Below, piece after piece: positions 16,634 to 25,192 of a stretch of DNA of 64,000 nt; the first letter of the stretch is position 1, and each line of letters begins with the position of its first letter. Position numbers and translations under genes: made by a program. The notes below the pieces were generated by a model, which was not told the DNA's origin, searched no databases, and worked only from the letters and a program-made list of their open reading frames with translations. The stretch lies in the NCBI RefSeq assembly GCF_030551875.1, contig NZ_JAUOZU010000021.1, positions 1 through 64,000 of the forward strand, in the 5' to 3' direction. This DNA comes from Fluviirhizobium alvei (GTDB lineage Bacteria > Pseudomonadota > Alphaproteobacteria > Rhizobiales > Rhizobiaceae).

Positions 16634-18121
16634 TCAGTATTTGATCCAGGCGGTTTTCAGGCCCGAAAACTTGTCGAAGGCATGCAGCGACAGATCGCGG
16701 CCGATGCCGGACTGTTTGAAACCGCCGAACGGCGTCATCGGCGACAGCGCATCGACCGTGTTGACCGACACCGTGCCGACCCTGAGCGCCTCGATCATGC
16801 GATGGGCGCGCGCGAGGTTGGAGGTCCAGACCGAGGCTGCCAGACCATAGATCGAGGCATTGGCTAGCCGCACCGCTTCCTCTTCCGTCTCGAAGGTCGT
16901 GACCGCCAGGACCGGGCCAAAAATTTCCTCGACGGCGAGACGGTCACCCGGATCGACATCGGCAAAGATCGTCGGTTGGATGAAGGAGCCCTTGCCCTCC
17001 ACCGTCACCCGTTCGCCACCGGCCACAAGCGTCGCGCTTTTCTTGCCCTGTTCGATATAGGAATAGACGCGGTCGCATTGGCGGGCATCGACGATGGCGC
17101 CCATGGTGGTGGCAGGATCGAGCGGATCACCCGGCTGGTAGCGCTGAGCCCGCTCCTGCATCTTCGCAACGAACGCCGGCGCGATTTCCTTCTGCACCAG
17201 CAGCCGCGAGTTTGCCGAGCAGACCTCGCCCTGATTGAAGAAGATGCCGAAGGCCGCCATGTCGGCTGCCGCATCGAGATCCTCGCAATCGGCGAAGATG
17301 ATGTTGGGGCTCTTGCCGCCGCATTCGAGCCAGACCTGCTTCATGTTCGACTGTGCCGAATAGGCGAGGAAATACTTGCCGACCTCGGTGGAGCCGGTAA
17401 ACGCGATGCAATCGATATCCGGATGCAGGCCCATGGCCTTGCCGGCCTTTTCGCCATAACCGGGCAGCACGTTGAACACACCGGCCGGAATGCCGGCTTC
17501 GGTGGCGAGCTCTGCCAGACGAAGGGCGGTGAGCGGCGATTGTTCGGCCGGTTTCAGGATAACGGAATTGCCGAGCGCCAGCGCAGGCGCGCATTTCCAG
17601 GCCGCCATATCGAGCGGGAAGTTCCACGGCACGACGGCACCGACGACGCCGAGCGCCTCGCGACGGACGAGCGCCAGATTGCCGGAACCGACCGGTGCCA
17701 CCTCGTCATAGACCTTGTCGATCGCTTCGGCGAACCACTGGAACACTCCGGCAGCCCCCGGAACATCGATGGCAGCTGCTTCTGCGACCGGCTTGCCCAT
17801 GTCGAGGCTTTCGAGAAGGGCAAATTCCTCGAGATTGGCGCGGATGAGATCGGCGAGTTTCAGAAGCACCGCCTTGCGTTCCGACGGCGTCTTGCCGGAC
17901 CAGCGGCGATCCTCAAACGCGGTCCGAGCAGCGGTGACAGCACGATCGACATCGGCTGAATCGCAGGAGGCGATCTTTGCCAGCACCTCGCCGGTGGCCG
18001 GATTGACGCAATCGAACGTCTCGCCCGAGAGCGCCGGACAATAGGCGCCATCGATATAGGCGAGGTTGCGGATCGCGAGCGTTGCTTTGAGAGAAAGCCA
18101 GTCGGCCTTGGTCTTGGTCAT
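16634..18121 (-). CDS. NAD(P)-dependent aldehyde dehydrogenase (PuuC/BetB-like)
   Basis: A 495-residue enzyme that oxidises an aldehyde to an acid. Catalytic residues are all present: N167 in PWNFP, E266 in LECGGKSPN and C301 in FNQGEVCSAN. FTGSTEVGKYF binds the cofactor. It is closest in feel to gamma-glutamyl-gamma-aminobutyraldehyde dehydrogenases. The start at 18119-18121 has AGGACTG upstream; the longer frame to 18331 runs into the DUF1028 gene in another frame. It is third in an operon with RidA and DUF1028 genes, so it likely handles an aldehyde derived from an amine or amino acid. Confidence 0.92.
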   Translation of the reverse strand: MTKTKADWLSLKATLAIRNLAYIDGAYCPALSGETFDCVNPATGEVLAKIASCDSADVDRAVTAARTAFEDRRWSGKTPSERKAVLLKLADLIRANLEEFALLESLDMGKPVAEAAAIDVPGAAGVFQWFAEAIDKVYDEVAPVGSGNLALVRREALGVVGAVVPWNFPLDMAAWKCAPALALGNSVILKPAEQSPLTALRLAELATEAGIPAGVFNVLPGYGEKAGKAMGLHPDIDCIAFTGSTEVGKYFLAYSAQSNMKQVWLECGGKSPNIIFADCEDLDAAADMAAFGIFFNQGEVCSANSRLLVQKEIAPAFVAKMQERAQRYQPGDPLDPATTMGAIVDARQCDRVYSYIEQGKKSATLVAGGERVTVEGKGSFIQPTIFADVDPGDRLAVEEIFGPVLAVTTFETEEEAVRLANASIYGLAASVWTSNLARAHRMIEALRVGTVSVNTVDALSPMTPFGGFKQSGIGRDLSLHAFDKFSGLKTAWIKY

Positions 18122-18161
18122 CGGTTCAGTCCTGAAATTGATCGCGTGTCCAGCCGATCGG

Positions 18162-18836
18162 TCACTCGTCGCCGGGGACGCCGTAGCTTGGCGAGCCCGA
18201 CGGGTTGAGCGCGCGGGTGACGTAATCTTCGAGCTGGGGCTTGTAGATGCCCCAGAGGGTTTCCAGTTCGCCGATCGGATCTTCCTCGGCCCAGTCGACC
18301 CGCAGATCGGCGACCGGCCAGCTGACTTCACGCACGATCAGCATTCCGGCCGAATGGACTGGACCCGCCTCGCCGCCGGCGGCGAGTGCCGCCTTCATGG
18401 CCGCGAGCAGACGATCGCCGAGCGGACCGGGCGCCTCTTCGAAGGCGGCGACCATGCGCTTGGGGACGAAGGGATTGGCGAGCAGGTTGCCGCCGGCAGC
18501 GCAATCGATGCCCTCTGCGAGATTGTTGACGCCGAGCGTCTGGCTGCCGGAATGCTGCGCCGTGCGACCGGCCGCATCGAGCAGCATCACCTGCCGCCAG
18601 TCGGCATGCGGATAATCCTTGAGAAGCGCCGCAAGCGCTTCTTCCGCCGACAGGCCCGATGCCATCAGATCAAGTCCCTTGGGCCCAAGCGACGGATCGG
18701 TGATGTTCTGGGTCGCCACGACGCCAGCGCCAGCGCGGGCATGGGCGCAACGAGCCGCCACCGCCGGCGAGGACGAGGAGATGGCAATGCCCATCATGCC
18801 GGTGTCGCGGCAGCGACCGATGATCGAGAAGGTCAT
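18162..18836 (-). CDS. DUF1028 family protein (Ntn-hydrolase-like)
   Basis: A 224-residue protein beginning MTFSIIGRCRDTGMMGIAIS and containing RAGAGVVATQNITDPSLGP, the hallmark of the DUF1028 family, whose fold is related to Ntn hydrolases. The family commonly occurs with RidA and amidohydrolases in nitrogen-compound catabolism. The C-terminal part (LETLWGIYKPQLEDYVTRALNP) is the usual short extension. It lies 4 bases after RidA and 40 bases before the aldehyde dehydrogenase. The reaction is not known. Confidence 0.88.
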   Translation of the reverse strand: MTFSIIGRCRDTGMMGIAISSSSPAVAARCAHARAGAGVVATQNITDPSLGPKGLDLMASGLSAEEALAALLKDYPHADWRQVMLLDAAGRTAQHSGSQTLGVNNLAEGIDCAAGGNLLANPFVPKRMVAAFEEAPGPLGDRLLAAMKAALAAGGEAGPVHSAGMLIVREVSWPVADLRVDWAEEDPIGELETLWGIYKPQLEDYVTRALNPSGSPSYGVPGDE

Positions 18837-18840
18837 GGCA

Positions 18841-19257
18841 TCAATCCGGGATGACGGCAGTCACATCGACCTCGACCAGCCATTCGGGGCGGGCGAGCGC
18901 GGAAATGACGACGCCGGTGGAAACCGGGAACACACCCTTCAGCCATTTGCCGATGACGCGATAGACCGTTTCGCGGAACCGCGGATCGACGAGATAGATG
19001 GTGATCTTGCAGATATGCGACAGATCCGAACCGGCCTCGTCAAGCAGCATCTTGATGTTGGCCATCGCCTGCTCGGTCTGGGCGGCAACATCGCCGATGC
19101 CGACATTTTCCGACGTATCGAGATTCTGGCCGATCTGGCCACGCACGAAAACCATGGTGCCCTTGGCAACGACCACCTGGCAGAGATCGTTGTCGAGCTT
19201 CTGTTCGGGATAGGTGTCCTTGGTGTTGAACATCCGGATGCGCTTGTGGACGGGCAT
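18841..19257 (-). CDS. RidA/YjgF family protein
   Basis: A 138-residue member of the RidA/YjgF/UK114 superfamily. The core reads VVVAKGTMVFVRGQIGQNLD, QTEQAMANIKMLLDEAG, HICKITIYLVDPRFRETVY and STGVVISALARPEWLVEVDVTAVIPD. The conserved arginine of canonical RidA (in a V-R-A/C-I-E-V-like motif) is replaced near the C-terminus by LARPEWLVEVD. It is therefore probably a substrate-specific operon paralogue rather than the general 2-aminoacrylate deaminase. The start at 19255-19257 follows GGAACG. It is first in the operon; the promoter faces the flavin monooxygenase gene. Confidence 0.88.
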   Translation of the reverse strand: MPVHKRIRMFNTKDTYPEQKLDNDLCQVVVAKGTMVFVRGQIGQNLDTSENVGIGDVAAQTEQAMANIKMLLDEAGSDLSHICKITIYLVDPRFRETVYRVIGKWLKGVFPVSTGVVISALARPEWLVEVDVTAVIPD

Positions 19258-19562
19258 GATCGTTCCATTCTTCGGTTGACGTAGCCCGATCCAAACGGGC
19301 GTTACGCCCATAGGAGCGCAAGTCGCGCGCGAAGGAAAGAAGGCTTTCCTTGCCCTTTGCATCAAGAAAACCGAAGCACGGCATAGACCTGCTTAGCCAA
19401 CCGATAGGAAGCCGCGCAAAACGGGCTGCGCCATGCTGCTTCAAAATATCCAAATCAAATGCGAATTAAATCATTATTTCCCGAACCAGCAGCTTCGACT
19501 AGATCTTTTGCAACCCCGGCAGCCGGCCGGACAATCAGGTTTTCGGCAGAGGAGCCCTCCCC

Positions 19563-20792
19563 ATGACGGTTGAAACAGTCGACACACTCATCATCGGTGG
19601 CGGCCAGGCCGGGCTCGCGATGAGCGAACATCTTTCCAATGCCAAGGTTCCGCATCTGGTGGTGGAACGCAACCGCATTGCCGAGCGGTGGCGGTCCGAG
19701 CGCTGGGATTCGCTGGTGGCGAACGGCCCCGCCTGGCACGACCGTTTCCCGAACATGACCTTCGACGACACCGACCCGAACGGGTTTGCCACCAAGGACA
19801 GCATCGTCAGCTATTTCGAGGCCTATGCCAAACAGATCGATGCGCCGATCCGCTCCGGCGTCGAGGTCACTTCGCTCAGCCGCAAGCCGGACGGTTCAGG
19901 CTTCATTGCCGAAACCAGCCAGGGCGTGATCGAAGCCAAAAATGTGGTGGCCGCCACCGGTCCGTTCCAGAAGCCGGTGATCCCGCCGGTGGTGCCGGCC
20001 GACAGCGGCATCCTGCAAATCCATTCGGCCGCCTACCGCAACCCGGCCCAGCTGCCGGAGGGTGGCGTTCTCGTGATCGGTGCCGGTTCCTCCGGCGTGC
20101 AGATTGCCGATGAACTGGCGCGTGCCGGCCGCAAGGTCTATCTCGCGGTGGGGCCGCACAACCGGCCGCCGCGCAGCTATCGCGGCAAGGATTTCGTCTG
20201 GTGGCTGGGCGCGCTTGGTCTGTGGAACATGGAAACGCCCGCTCCCTCGACCGAACATGTGACGATTGCCGTCAGCGGTGCCCGTGGCGGCCATACGGTG
20301 GATTTCCGCGACCTTGCCCAGAATGGCATCACGCTGGTCGGCCGCGCCGAATCCTTTAAGGACGGCACCATGCATTTTGCCCCGGACCTGGCGCAGAACA
20401 TTGCCATGGGCGATGCCGACTATCTGTCGGTGCTGCAATCGGCCGATGCGCATATCGCCCGCGAAGGGCTCGATTTCCCCGAGGAGCCGGAAGCGCATGT
20501 GATCGGGCCCGAGCCCGATTGCGTGAAGAACCCGATCCTCGAGCTCGATCTCGCGGAATCCGGCATCACCTCGATCATCTGGGCGACCGGCTATGCGCTC
20601 GATTATGACTGGATCAAGTTCACCGTGACGGATGAAAAGGGCCGGCCGGACCACAAGCGCGGCGTCTCCAAGGTGCCGGGCTTCTATTTCCTCGGCCTCG
20701 CCTGGCTTTCCCGCCGCGCCTCGCCCTTCATCTGGGGCGTCTGGCACGATGCCAAATATCTCGCCGAAGAGATTGCTGCCCGCAAGGGGTGA
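19563..20792 (+). CDS. Flavin-containing monooxygenase/NAD(P)-FAD oxidoreductase
   Basis: A 409-residue class B-type flavoprotein. The FAD site is IIGGGQAGLAMSEHL (about 9-23), followed by ERWRSERWDSLVANGPAWHD, which is like the post-FAD loop of CzcO/FMO proteins. The second dinucleotide site is VIGAGSSGVQIADEL (about 164-178). It has IWATGYALDYDWIKF near the end. It probably oxygenates a nitrogen, sulfur or ketone group. It is divergent from the RidA/DUF1028/ALDH operon across 305 bases and may act in the same pathway. A terminator follows at once. Confidence 0.87.
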   Translation: MTVETVDTLIIGGGQAGLAMSEHLSNAKVPHLVVERNRIAERWRSERWDSLVANGPAWHDRFPNMTFDDTDPNGFATKDSIVSYFEAYAKQIDAPIRSGVEVTSLSRKPDGSGFIAETSQGVIEAKNVVAATGPFQKPVIPPVVPADSGILQIHSAAYRNPAQLPEGGVLVIGAGSSGVQIADELARAGRKVYLAVGPHNRPPRSYRGKDFVWWLGALGLWNMETPAPSTEHVTIAVSGARGGHTVDFRDLAQNGITLVGRAESFKDGTMHFAPDLAQNIAMGDADYLSVLQSADAHIAREGLDFPEEPEAHVIGPEPDCVKNPILELDLAESGITSIIWATGYALDYDWIKFTVTDEKGRPDHKRGVSKVPGFYFLGLAWLSRRASPFIWGVWHDAKYLAEEIAARKG

Positions 20793-20796
20793 GGGA

Positions 20797-20821
20797 AAGC
20801 CGGCGCGAATGCCGGCTTTTT
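20797..20821 (+). terminator. Rho-independent terminator after FMO gene
   Basis: AGCCGGC and GCCGGCT form a stem with a 6-nt loop followed by TTTTTG, a few bases after the stop codon. Confidence 0.8.
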
Positions 20822-20868
20822 GACAAGCTTTCAAATGTTGGCACAAAGATAGTCTAAGCAATCTGCAG

Positions 20869-22542
20869 CTAAGCCGGAATGCCTCTGCGATTCCGGTTCT
20901 TTAGCCAACCAGAGATTTCCCCCATGAAATCCCATACATCACCGATCCCCGGCTTCACATAGCCATCGGAATTCGGATCGCTTCCCATTTTTTCAAATAT
21001 ACTCCGTAGCCACCCATTCTTCGAACGCGCAACGTCTAAATCCATCAGCCAGTGTTCAACCTCGCCACGAGGGACTACAAAGAGGCCATATCGACCTAGA
21101 TCAGCCAGAAGGTTCTTTGCCATTTCAAGGTCGCCGCCTTTGAGCAAGGTAATTCCACCCTGTGTTTTAAAGTCTTTATTTGCCGCCTCCAACGCCTTAA
21201 AAACAGTAGAGCGCCTACTTGCATAGGCATCGTATTCGCCCTCCGGCAAGCCGATTGCACCAAGGTGCTTTGTCCATTCTGCTCCCCCATCTTTAAAAAC
21301 ATCAATATCAACAATTCCGGCGGTCGGAATGCCCAGTTTCCTTAGGGGCGCGATAATTCTAGGTATTGTCTGCTTGTTGTCCGCATTCAGAAAAAGAGTG
21401 CGCGGAGCCGCTCTTCCATCATTTTGCGCGAGCAGACGCTCATTTATTTCCTGGTAAAAAGCTCTATCAGCATTCGCCTCGCCAACAACCACGCAATCGA
21501 AAAACAGTCCTTCCAGCACTCCGACCGATCTCAACAGAGGATCCCGCATAAGCACCTTTAGCTCGGCACTGGGGAGCAGACGCGCTGTTCCAACGCCATC
21601 TTGATACGTCAATCGGATGATGTTGACTTCGGCTCCAGAAGATATAGCGCCCATAAGAAATTGTGCACTATGCGTTGACGCAAATACGTGTTTGCCCTCA
21701 TCGACGGCTCCCTTTGCGAGCTCCTTGCCGAGGGTGAAGGCCAAACTTGGATGTAGAAACGCTTCGGGTTCATCGACGGTTATTACGCGTGGCTGTCCAA
21801 CATGCAGCTGTAACAAGATACCGGTGAACGCTTTCACTCCATCGCTGACGCTTTCGATGCCGCGGGCATCCCTCATGTAGTCGAGGGTGCCTTCCTCCAA
21901 AGACCGTTCATTAGGTGGAGCCTCAGAGCCAAACCGAGCATGCAGGTGACTGCCAACTGATGCATCGAGAACAAAATGTAACCCAGTAGAATCGTAAACT
22001 AGCTTCCGCAGGGCCGAACGTTTTTCATCGTCAACGAACAAACGCGCAAATACACTTGCTGGCTTTTTAAGATCTCCTCGCTCTTGCGGATTTATTAATT
22101 GGATTCTTGAAGGGCCATCTAGGGCGAGAACTAAATTTTTTAAATAGTAAGATGAAAAATTTCTTCTATGTCTGCCTTCTGCGGAATTAGGATATTGCAA
22201 AGCATTTAAAAAATCAACAATTGGTACATGCATCATTTCTTCTTTATAATGATTTATATAAACATAACCATTTATTTTTTGAGCGCCGGGCTCTGGCTCT
22301 ACAATAATTTTCTTTAGTTCGTTTACAGCGACATCTCTAGCAATAGCATCAAATGAAACATCATCAACAACGCAAAATCCTTCTGTCTGACCGGACCGAA
22401 ATACGGAAACCAGTTCCCGAAGGGCCTGACTCTTTCCTGAATTGTTTGGGCCGACAAAAATTGTAACTGATGGCGGGGTCTGAACCTCCAAAGGTGGTTG
22501 TTTTACTGTTGAACCAAACTTGAATCTTATAGACGACAGCAT
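20869..22542 (-). CDS. OLD-like ATPase/TOPRIM nuclease (probable phage defence)
   Basis: A 557-residue ABC-type ATPase fused to a TOPRIM domain. Walker A is GPNNSGKS (31-38), a signature-like SVSDGVKAF spans 231-239, Walker B is VITVDEPEAFLHP (D257, E258) and the switch histidine is H291 (FASTHS). The TOPRIM domain begins near 345 with VVVGEANADRAFY (E355) and has the D-x-D pair at 412/414 in GIVDIDVF. A later acidic motif, FVVPRGEVEHWL, is also seen in OLD nucleases. The family cleaves DNA and defends against phage; a fused PARIS-like AriA-AriB arrangement is a possible alternative. The gene is AT-rich, especially its 5' third, stands alone between catabolic genes, and has a strong AGGGGG ribosome site. 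Confidence 0.85.
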   Translation of the reverse strand: MLSSIRFKFGSTVKQPPLEVQTPPSVTIFVGPNNSGKSQALRELVSVFRSGQTEGFCVVDDVSFDAIARDVAVNELKKIIVEPEPGAQKINGYVYINHYKEEMMHVPIVDFLNALQYPNSAEGRHRRNFSSYYLKNLVLALDGPSRIQLINPQERGDLKKPASVFARLFVDDEKRSALRKLVYDSTGLHFVLDASVGSHLHARFGSEAPPNERSLEEGTLDYMRDARGIESVSDGVKAFTGILLQLHVGQPRVITVDEPEAFLHPSLAFTLGKELAKGAVDEGKHVFASTHSAQFLMGAISSGAEVNIIRLTYQDGVGTARLLPSAELKVLMRDPLLRSVGVLEGLFFDCVVVGEANADRAFYQEINERLLAQNDGRAAPRTLFLNADNKQTIPRIIAPLRKLGIPTAGIVDIDVFKDGGAEWTKHLGAIGLPEGEYDAYASRRSTVFKALEAANKDFKTQGGITLLKGGDLEMAKNLLADLGRYGLFVVPRGEVEHWLMDLDVARSKNGWLRSIFEKMGSDPNSDGYVKPGIGDVWDFMGEISGWLKNRNRRGIPA

Positions 22543-22660
22543 TGAATCCCCCTGATATCAGCACCCTTAAATTGTATCAATTTATTCGAATTGCAATCGC
22601 CTTCTTCACGCCTGTTGGAAACCCCATAGCCAAAACGCGGCTTCTCTACAAAACACCCCC

Positions 22661-24184
22661 TCACTCTGCCGCTGCCCGCGCGGCGGGGGCTGCATTGAAC
22701 CATTGGCTGATGGCGCTGTCGCCCGGCGTGCGAGTGGTTTCGCCCAGAACGCGGTTCGAGAGGCCGGCTGCCTTCTGCACCAGGTCGAGCGGCCCGTCCC
22801 AGTCGAAATTGCGATAGACGGCGGCGAGATGCGCATAAGGCGGCGACTGGGCAAAAAGCTGGAAGGTCAGCCGGTGGCCGGCATAATCGGAATTTAAAAG
22901 ATCGCGGGCGAAGGCGAGCAGCTTGCGGCGGTCTTCCGCCACCCAGTCCGCGTTGACGCTATAATACTTCTCGAGCCAAGGAGCGGTGTCCGGGGCTGAA
23001 AAGGCGGCCTTGTCGGGTGTGATGCAGATCTGGCCGCCGCAGAGTTCGCGGGCGATATGGATCATCTCGTGCAGTTCCGCGGTCGCCAGCACGCGGCCGG
23101 TATAGAGCAGCGACTGGTTGGGCATCATCAGCCCGCCGGGCGAGCGTTCGCACAGCGTAATCGCCGCCGTCAGATGCGCATTGATGCCTTCGCGATAGAC
23201 GGCAAGGCGGGCGAGCTTTTCCTGCACCGCCTGCTGCTTGTCGAGCCCGGTCTGGCGGACATTGAAGAGGGCTGCACCGATCATCATGTCGGCAAATTTC
23301 AGGCTGCGCTGCACGAAGGCGAAGGCCGAATAGCGGTGCAACGTTGCCCGCATGAACATGGCCGCCCGCGTGTGGCGATAGAAAAGCACATTCTCCCACG
23401 GGATCAGCACATCATCGAAGATCACCAGCGTATCGATCTCGTCGAACCGGTTGGAGAGCGGGTAATCCTCGGCCGGCGCGCGGCCGGCAAAACCGGTGCG
23501 GCAGATGAATTTCAGCCCCGGCGTGCCGAGATCGCAGATGAAGCCGACGGCATAATCCGAATAGGCCTCGTTGCCCCAGTTGGCGATGGTGGGCTTGGTG
23601 AAGGCCTGGTTGGCATAGGCGGCGGCGGTCTCATATTTGGCGCCGCGCACGATGAGGCCGGCATCGGTTTCGCGCACCACATGCAGGAGCATGTCGGGAT
23701 CCTGCTCCTGCGGCAGGCGCGACCGATCGCCCTTCGGATCGGTATTGGCCGAAACATGGAACGGATCGGTCTGGATCACCCGGTGAATATGAGTGCGGAT
23801 GTTGGCGGAAAATTGCGGATCGACCTCGTTGAGCACATCCTGGCCATCGAACAGCGACCACATTTCGCCGACCGTCTCATCACCGACGCGGGTGACGATG
23901 CCGCCGAGCTCCTCCAGCACCGTATCGGTGGCGCGCCGCTTGTCCCACCAGTCGGACTGGACATGCGGCAGCTTGTTGGCGACCGCATTCCAGGCGCCAT
24001 CCTCCTGATAGGCCATGATATGGCGCAGTTTCGGATCATGGCCCATGTCATAGATGCGGGCGCGGATATCGACGAGCGGCTTGAACATCGGATGGGTCGG
24101 CACATCGCGCACCCGCTCGCCACCGATATAGACCTCGCGCCCGTCACGGATCGATTGGATATAGTCTTCGCCCTTGCGGATCAT
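22661..24184 (-). CDS. 4-hydroxyphenylacetate 3-hydroxylase-family monooxygenase (HpaB/PvcC-like)
   Basis: A 507-residue FADH2-using monooxygenase large subunit of the HpaB/PvcC fold, related to acyl-CoA dehydrogenases. It opens MIRKGEDYIQSIRDGREVYI and has THPMFKPLVDIRARIYD, the family N-terminus. HVVRETDAGLIVRGAKYETAAAYANQAF is the conserved central block and ELCGGQICITPDKAAF lies in the C-terminal helical domain. It would hydroxylate an aromatic compound using reduced flavin from a reductase not found nearby. I chose the start at 24182-24184 over 24241 because the family begins there. The exact substrate is unknown. Confidence 0.88.
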   Translation of the reverse strand: MIRKGEDYIQSIRDGREVYIGGERVRDVPTHPMFKPLVDIRARIYDMGHDPKLRHIMAYQEDGAWNAVANKLPHVQSDWWDKRRATDTVLEELGGIVTRVGDETVGEMWSLFDGQDVLNEVDPQFSANIRTHIHRVIQTDPFHVSANTDPKGDRSRLPQEQDPDMLLHVVRETDAGLIVRGAKYETAAAYANQAFTKPTIANWGNEAYSDYAVGFICDLGTPGLKFICRTGFAGRAPAEDYPLSNRFDEIDTLVIFDDVLIPWENVLFYRHTRAAMFMRATLHRYSAFAFVQRSLKFADMMIGAALFNVRQTGLDKQQAVQEKLARLAVYREGINAHLTAAITLCERSPGGLMMPNQSLLYTGRVLATAELHEMIHIARELCGGQICITPDKAAFSAPDTAPWLEKYYSVNADWVAEDRRKLLAFARDLLNSDYAGHRLTFQLFAQSPPYAHLAAVYRNFDWDGPLDLVQKAAGLSNRVLGETTRTPGDSAISQWFNAAPAARAAAE

Positions 24185-24401
24185 CGCGCCTTCCCCATCG
24201 GCCTCACCCTGCCTGGCCCGGGCAACCCTTGCGGGCGTCATGATGTTGGCAGCGCGCCCTGCTTTGGGAAATTAGTTCTTTCGGAGCCCCTGCTTCGGCT
24301 GCGCCGAGGCAAATGCGGATCCCATAATCCGCCGACGGAGGGGCTGGCCATCGGTGCGCCAAGGCGCTATTGGCGGATGATCCTTTGCGCGTGAGACCGA
24401 T

Positions 24402-24878
24402 ATGATTGCCTGTCCCTGCGGCTCCGGCCGGTTCGAGATTTCCTGTTGCGGGCCCTATCATGGGGGCAAGCCGGCCCCGACGGCAGAAGCGCTGATGCGA
24501 TCGCGCTACAGCGCCTTCGTGCGCGGCAATCTCGACTATATCGAACGGACCTGCGCCGGTGACGCCGCGCGCGCCTTCGACCGGCAGGACCTCGCCGCCT
24601 CGCTGCCCGTGACCGAATGGCTGGGGCTCTCGATCGAGGCGACCGAACGCGGCGGCGCGGAGGATCATGACGGCACGGTGCGCTTTACGGTGCGTTTCCG
24701 CCAGGGCGGACGGCTTTTCGAACAGACCGAGACGTCGCTGTTTGCGAAGATCGATGGCGAATGGCGTTACATGCGCGGCGAATTTTCAGCCCAGGCCGCC
24801 TCCGGAAAGGCGCCCGGCCGCAACGACCCCTGCCCCTGCGGCTCGGGCAAGAAGTTCAAGAAATGCCACGGCGCGTGA
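24402..24878 (+). CDS. YchJ family protein with two SEC-C motifs
   Basis: A 158-residue protein with zinc-binding SEC-C motifs at both ends (CPCGSGRFEISCCGPYH at about 4-20; CPCGSGKKFKKCHG at about 143-156). Between them is an NTF2-like domain typical of YchJ proteins (ALMRSRYSAFVRGNLDYIERT). YchJ function is unresolved. It is separated from the HpaB gene by a divergent promoter region and is a single gene. Confidence 0.9.
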   Translation: MIACPCGSGRFEISCCGPYHGGKPAPTAEALMRSRYSAFVRGNLDYIERTCAGDAARAFDRQDLAASLPVTEWLGLSIEATERGGAEDHDGTVRFTVRFRQGGRLFEQTETSLFAKIDGEWRYMRGEFSAQAASGKAPGRNDPCPCGSGKKFKKCHGA

Positions 24879-24934
24879 GGTAGCCCGTGACCCGGCCGGC
24901 TCAGGCCAAGCGTCGCTGATAGAAGCCGATTGTG

Positions 24935-25010
24935 TGGGCCCGGGTAGAAAATGTTCGAGTTTCAACGTCGCCTGTTCGACAACGCCGGCACAATCCTTCA
25001 CTTATGCAAC
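24935..25010 (-). pseudogene. Degenerate fragment of an SRPBCC gene
   Basis: About 75 bases on the minus strand read CAGVVEQATLKLEHFLPGP, nearly the same as AAVVEQATLKLERLLPGP of the intact SRPBCC protein encoded at 27667-28197. The DNA also aligns over GTTTCAA-GTCGCCTGTTCGAC. It has no proper start or continuation beyond the match and runs out into unrelated sequence at both ends. It is a relic of a duplicate or a rearranged copy. The gap 24879-25192 holds nothing else that I recognise. Confidence 0.7.
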
Positions 25011-25192
25011 ATGTTTCGAAGCTCAGATTTGCCTCTTCCTCAGTCGCCTCTGTCAGCCAAGACGGGATGAGAAGAGCTGGCTGGACCCTCGATTACACAT
25101 TTGACGAAAAGTCATCGGTTTGGTGTATTCTTCCAAGGTCCATGCCCTGATAAGCAAGGCGTGTCCGCAGGCGACGACGCGAGGTGTACTTC

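Noticed and set aside
23057-24394. 445-codon plus-strand frame opposite the HpaB-like gene
   Set aside because: Antisense frame; the minus-strand protein has clear family motifs.
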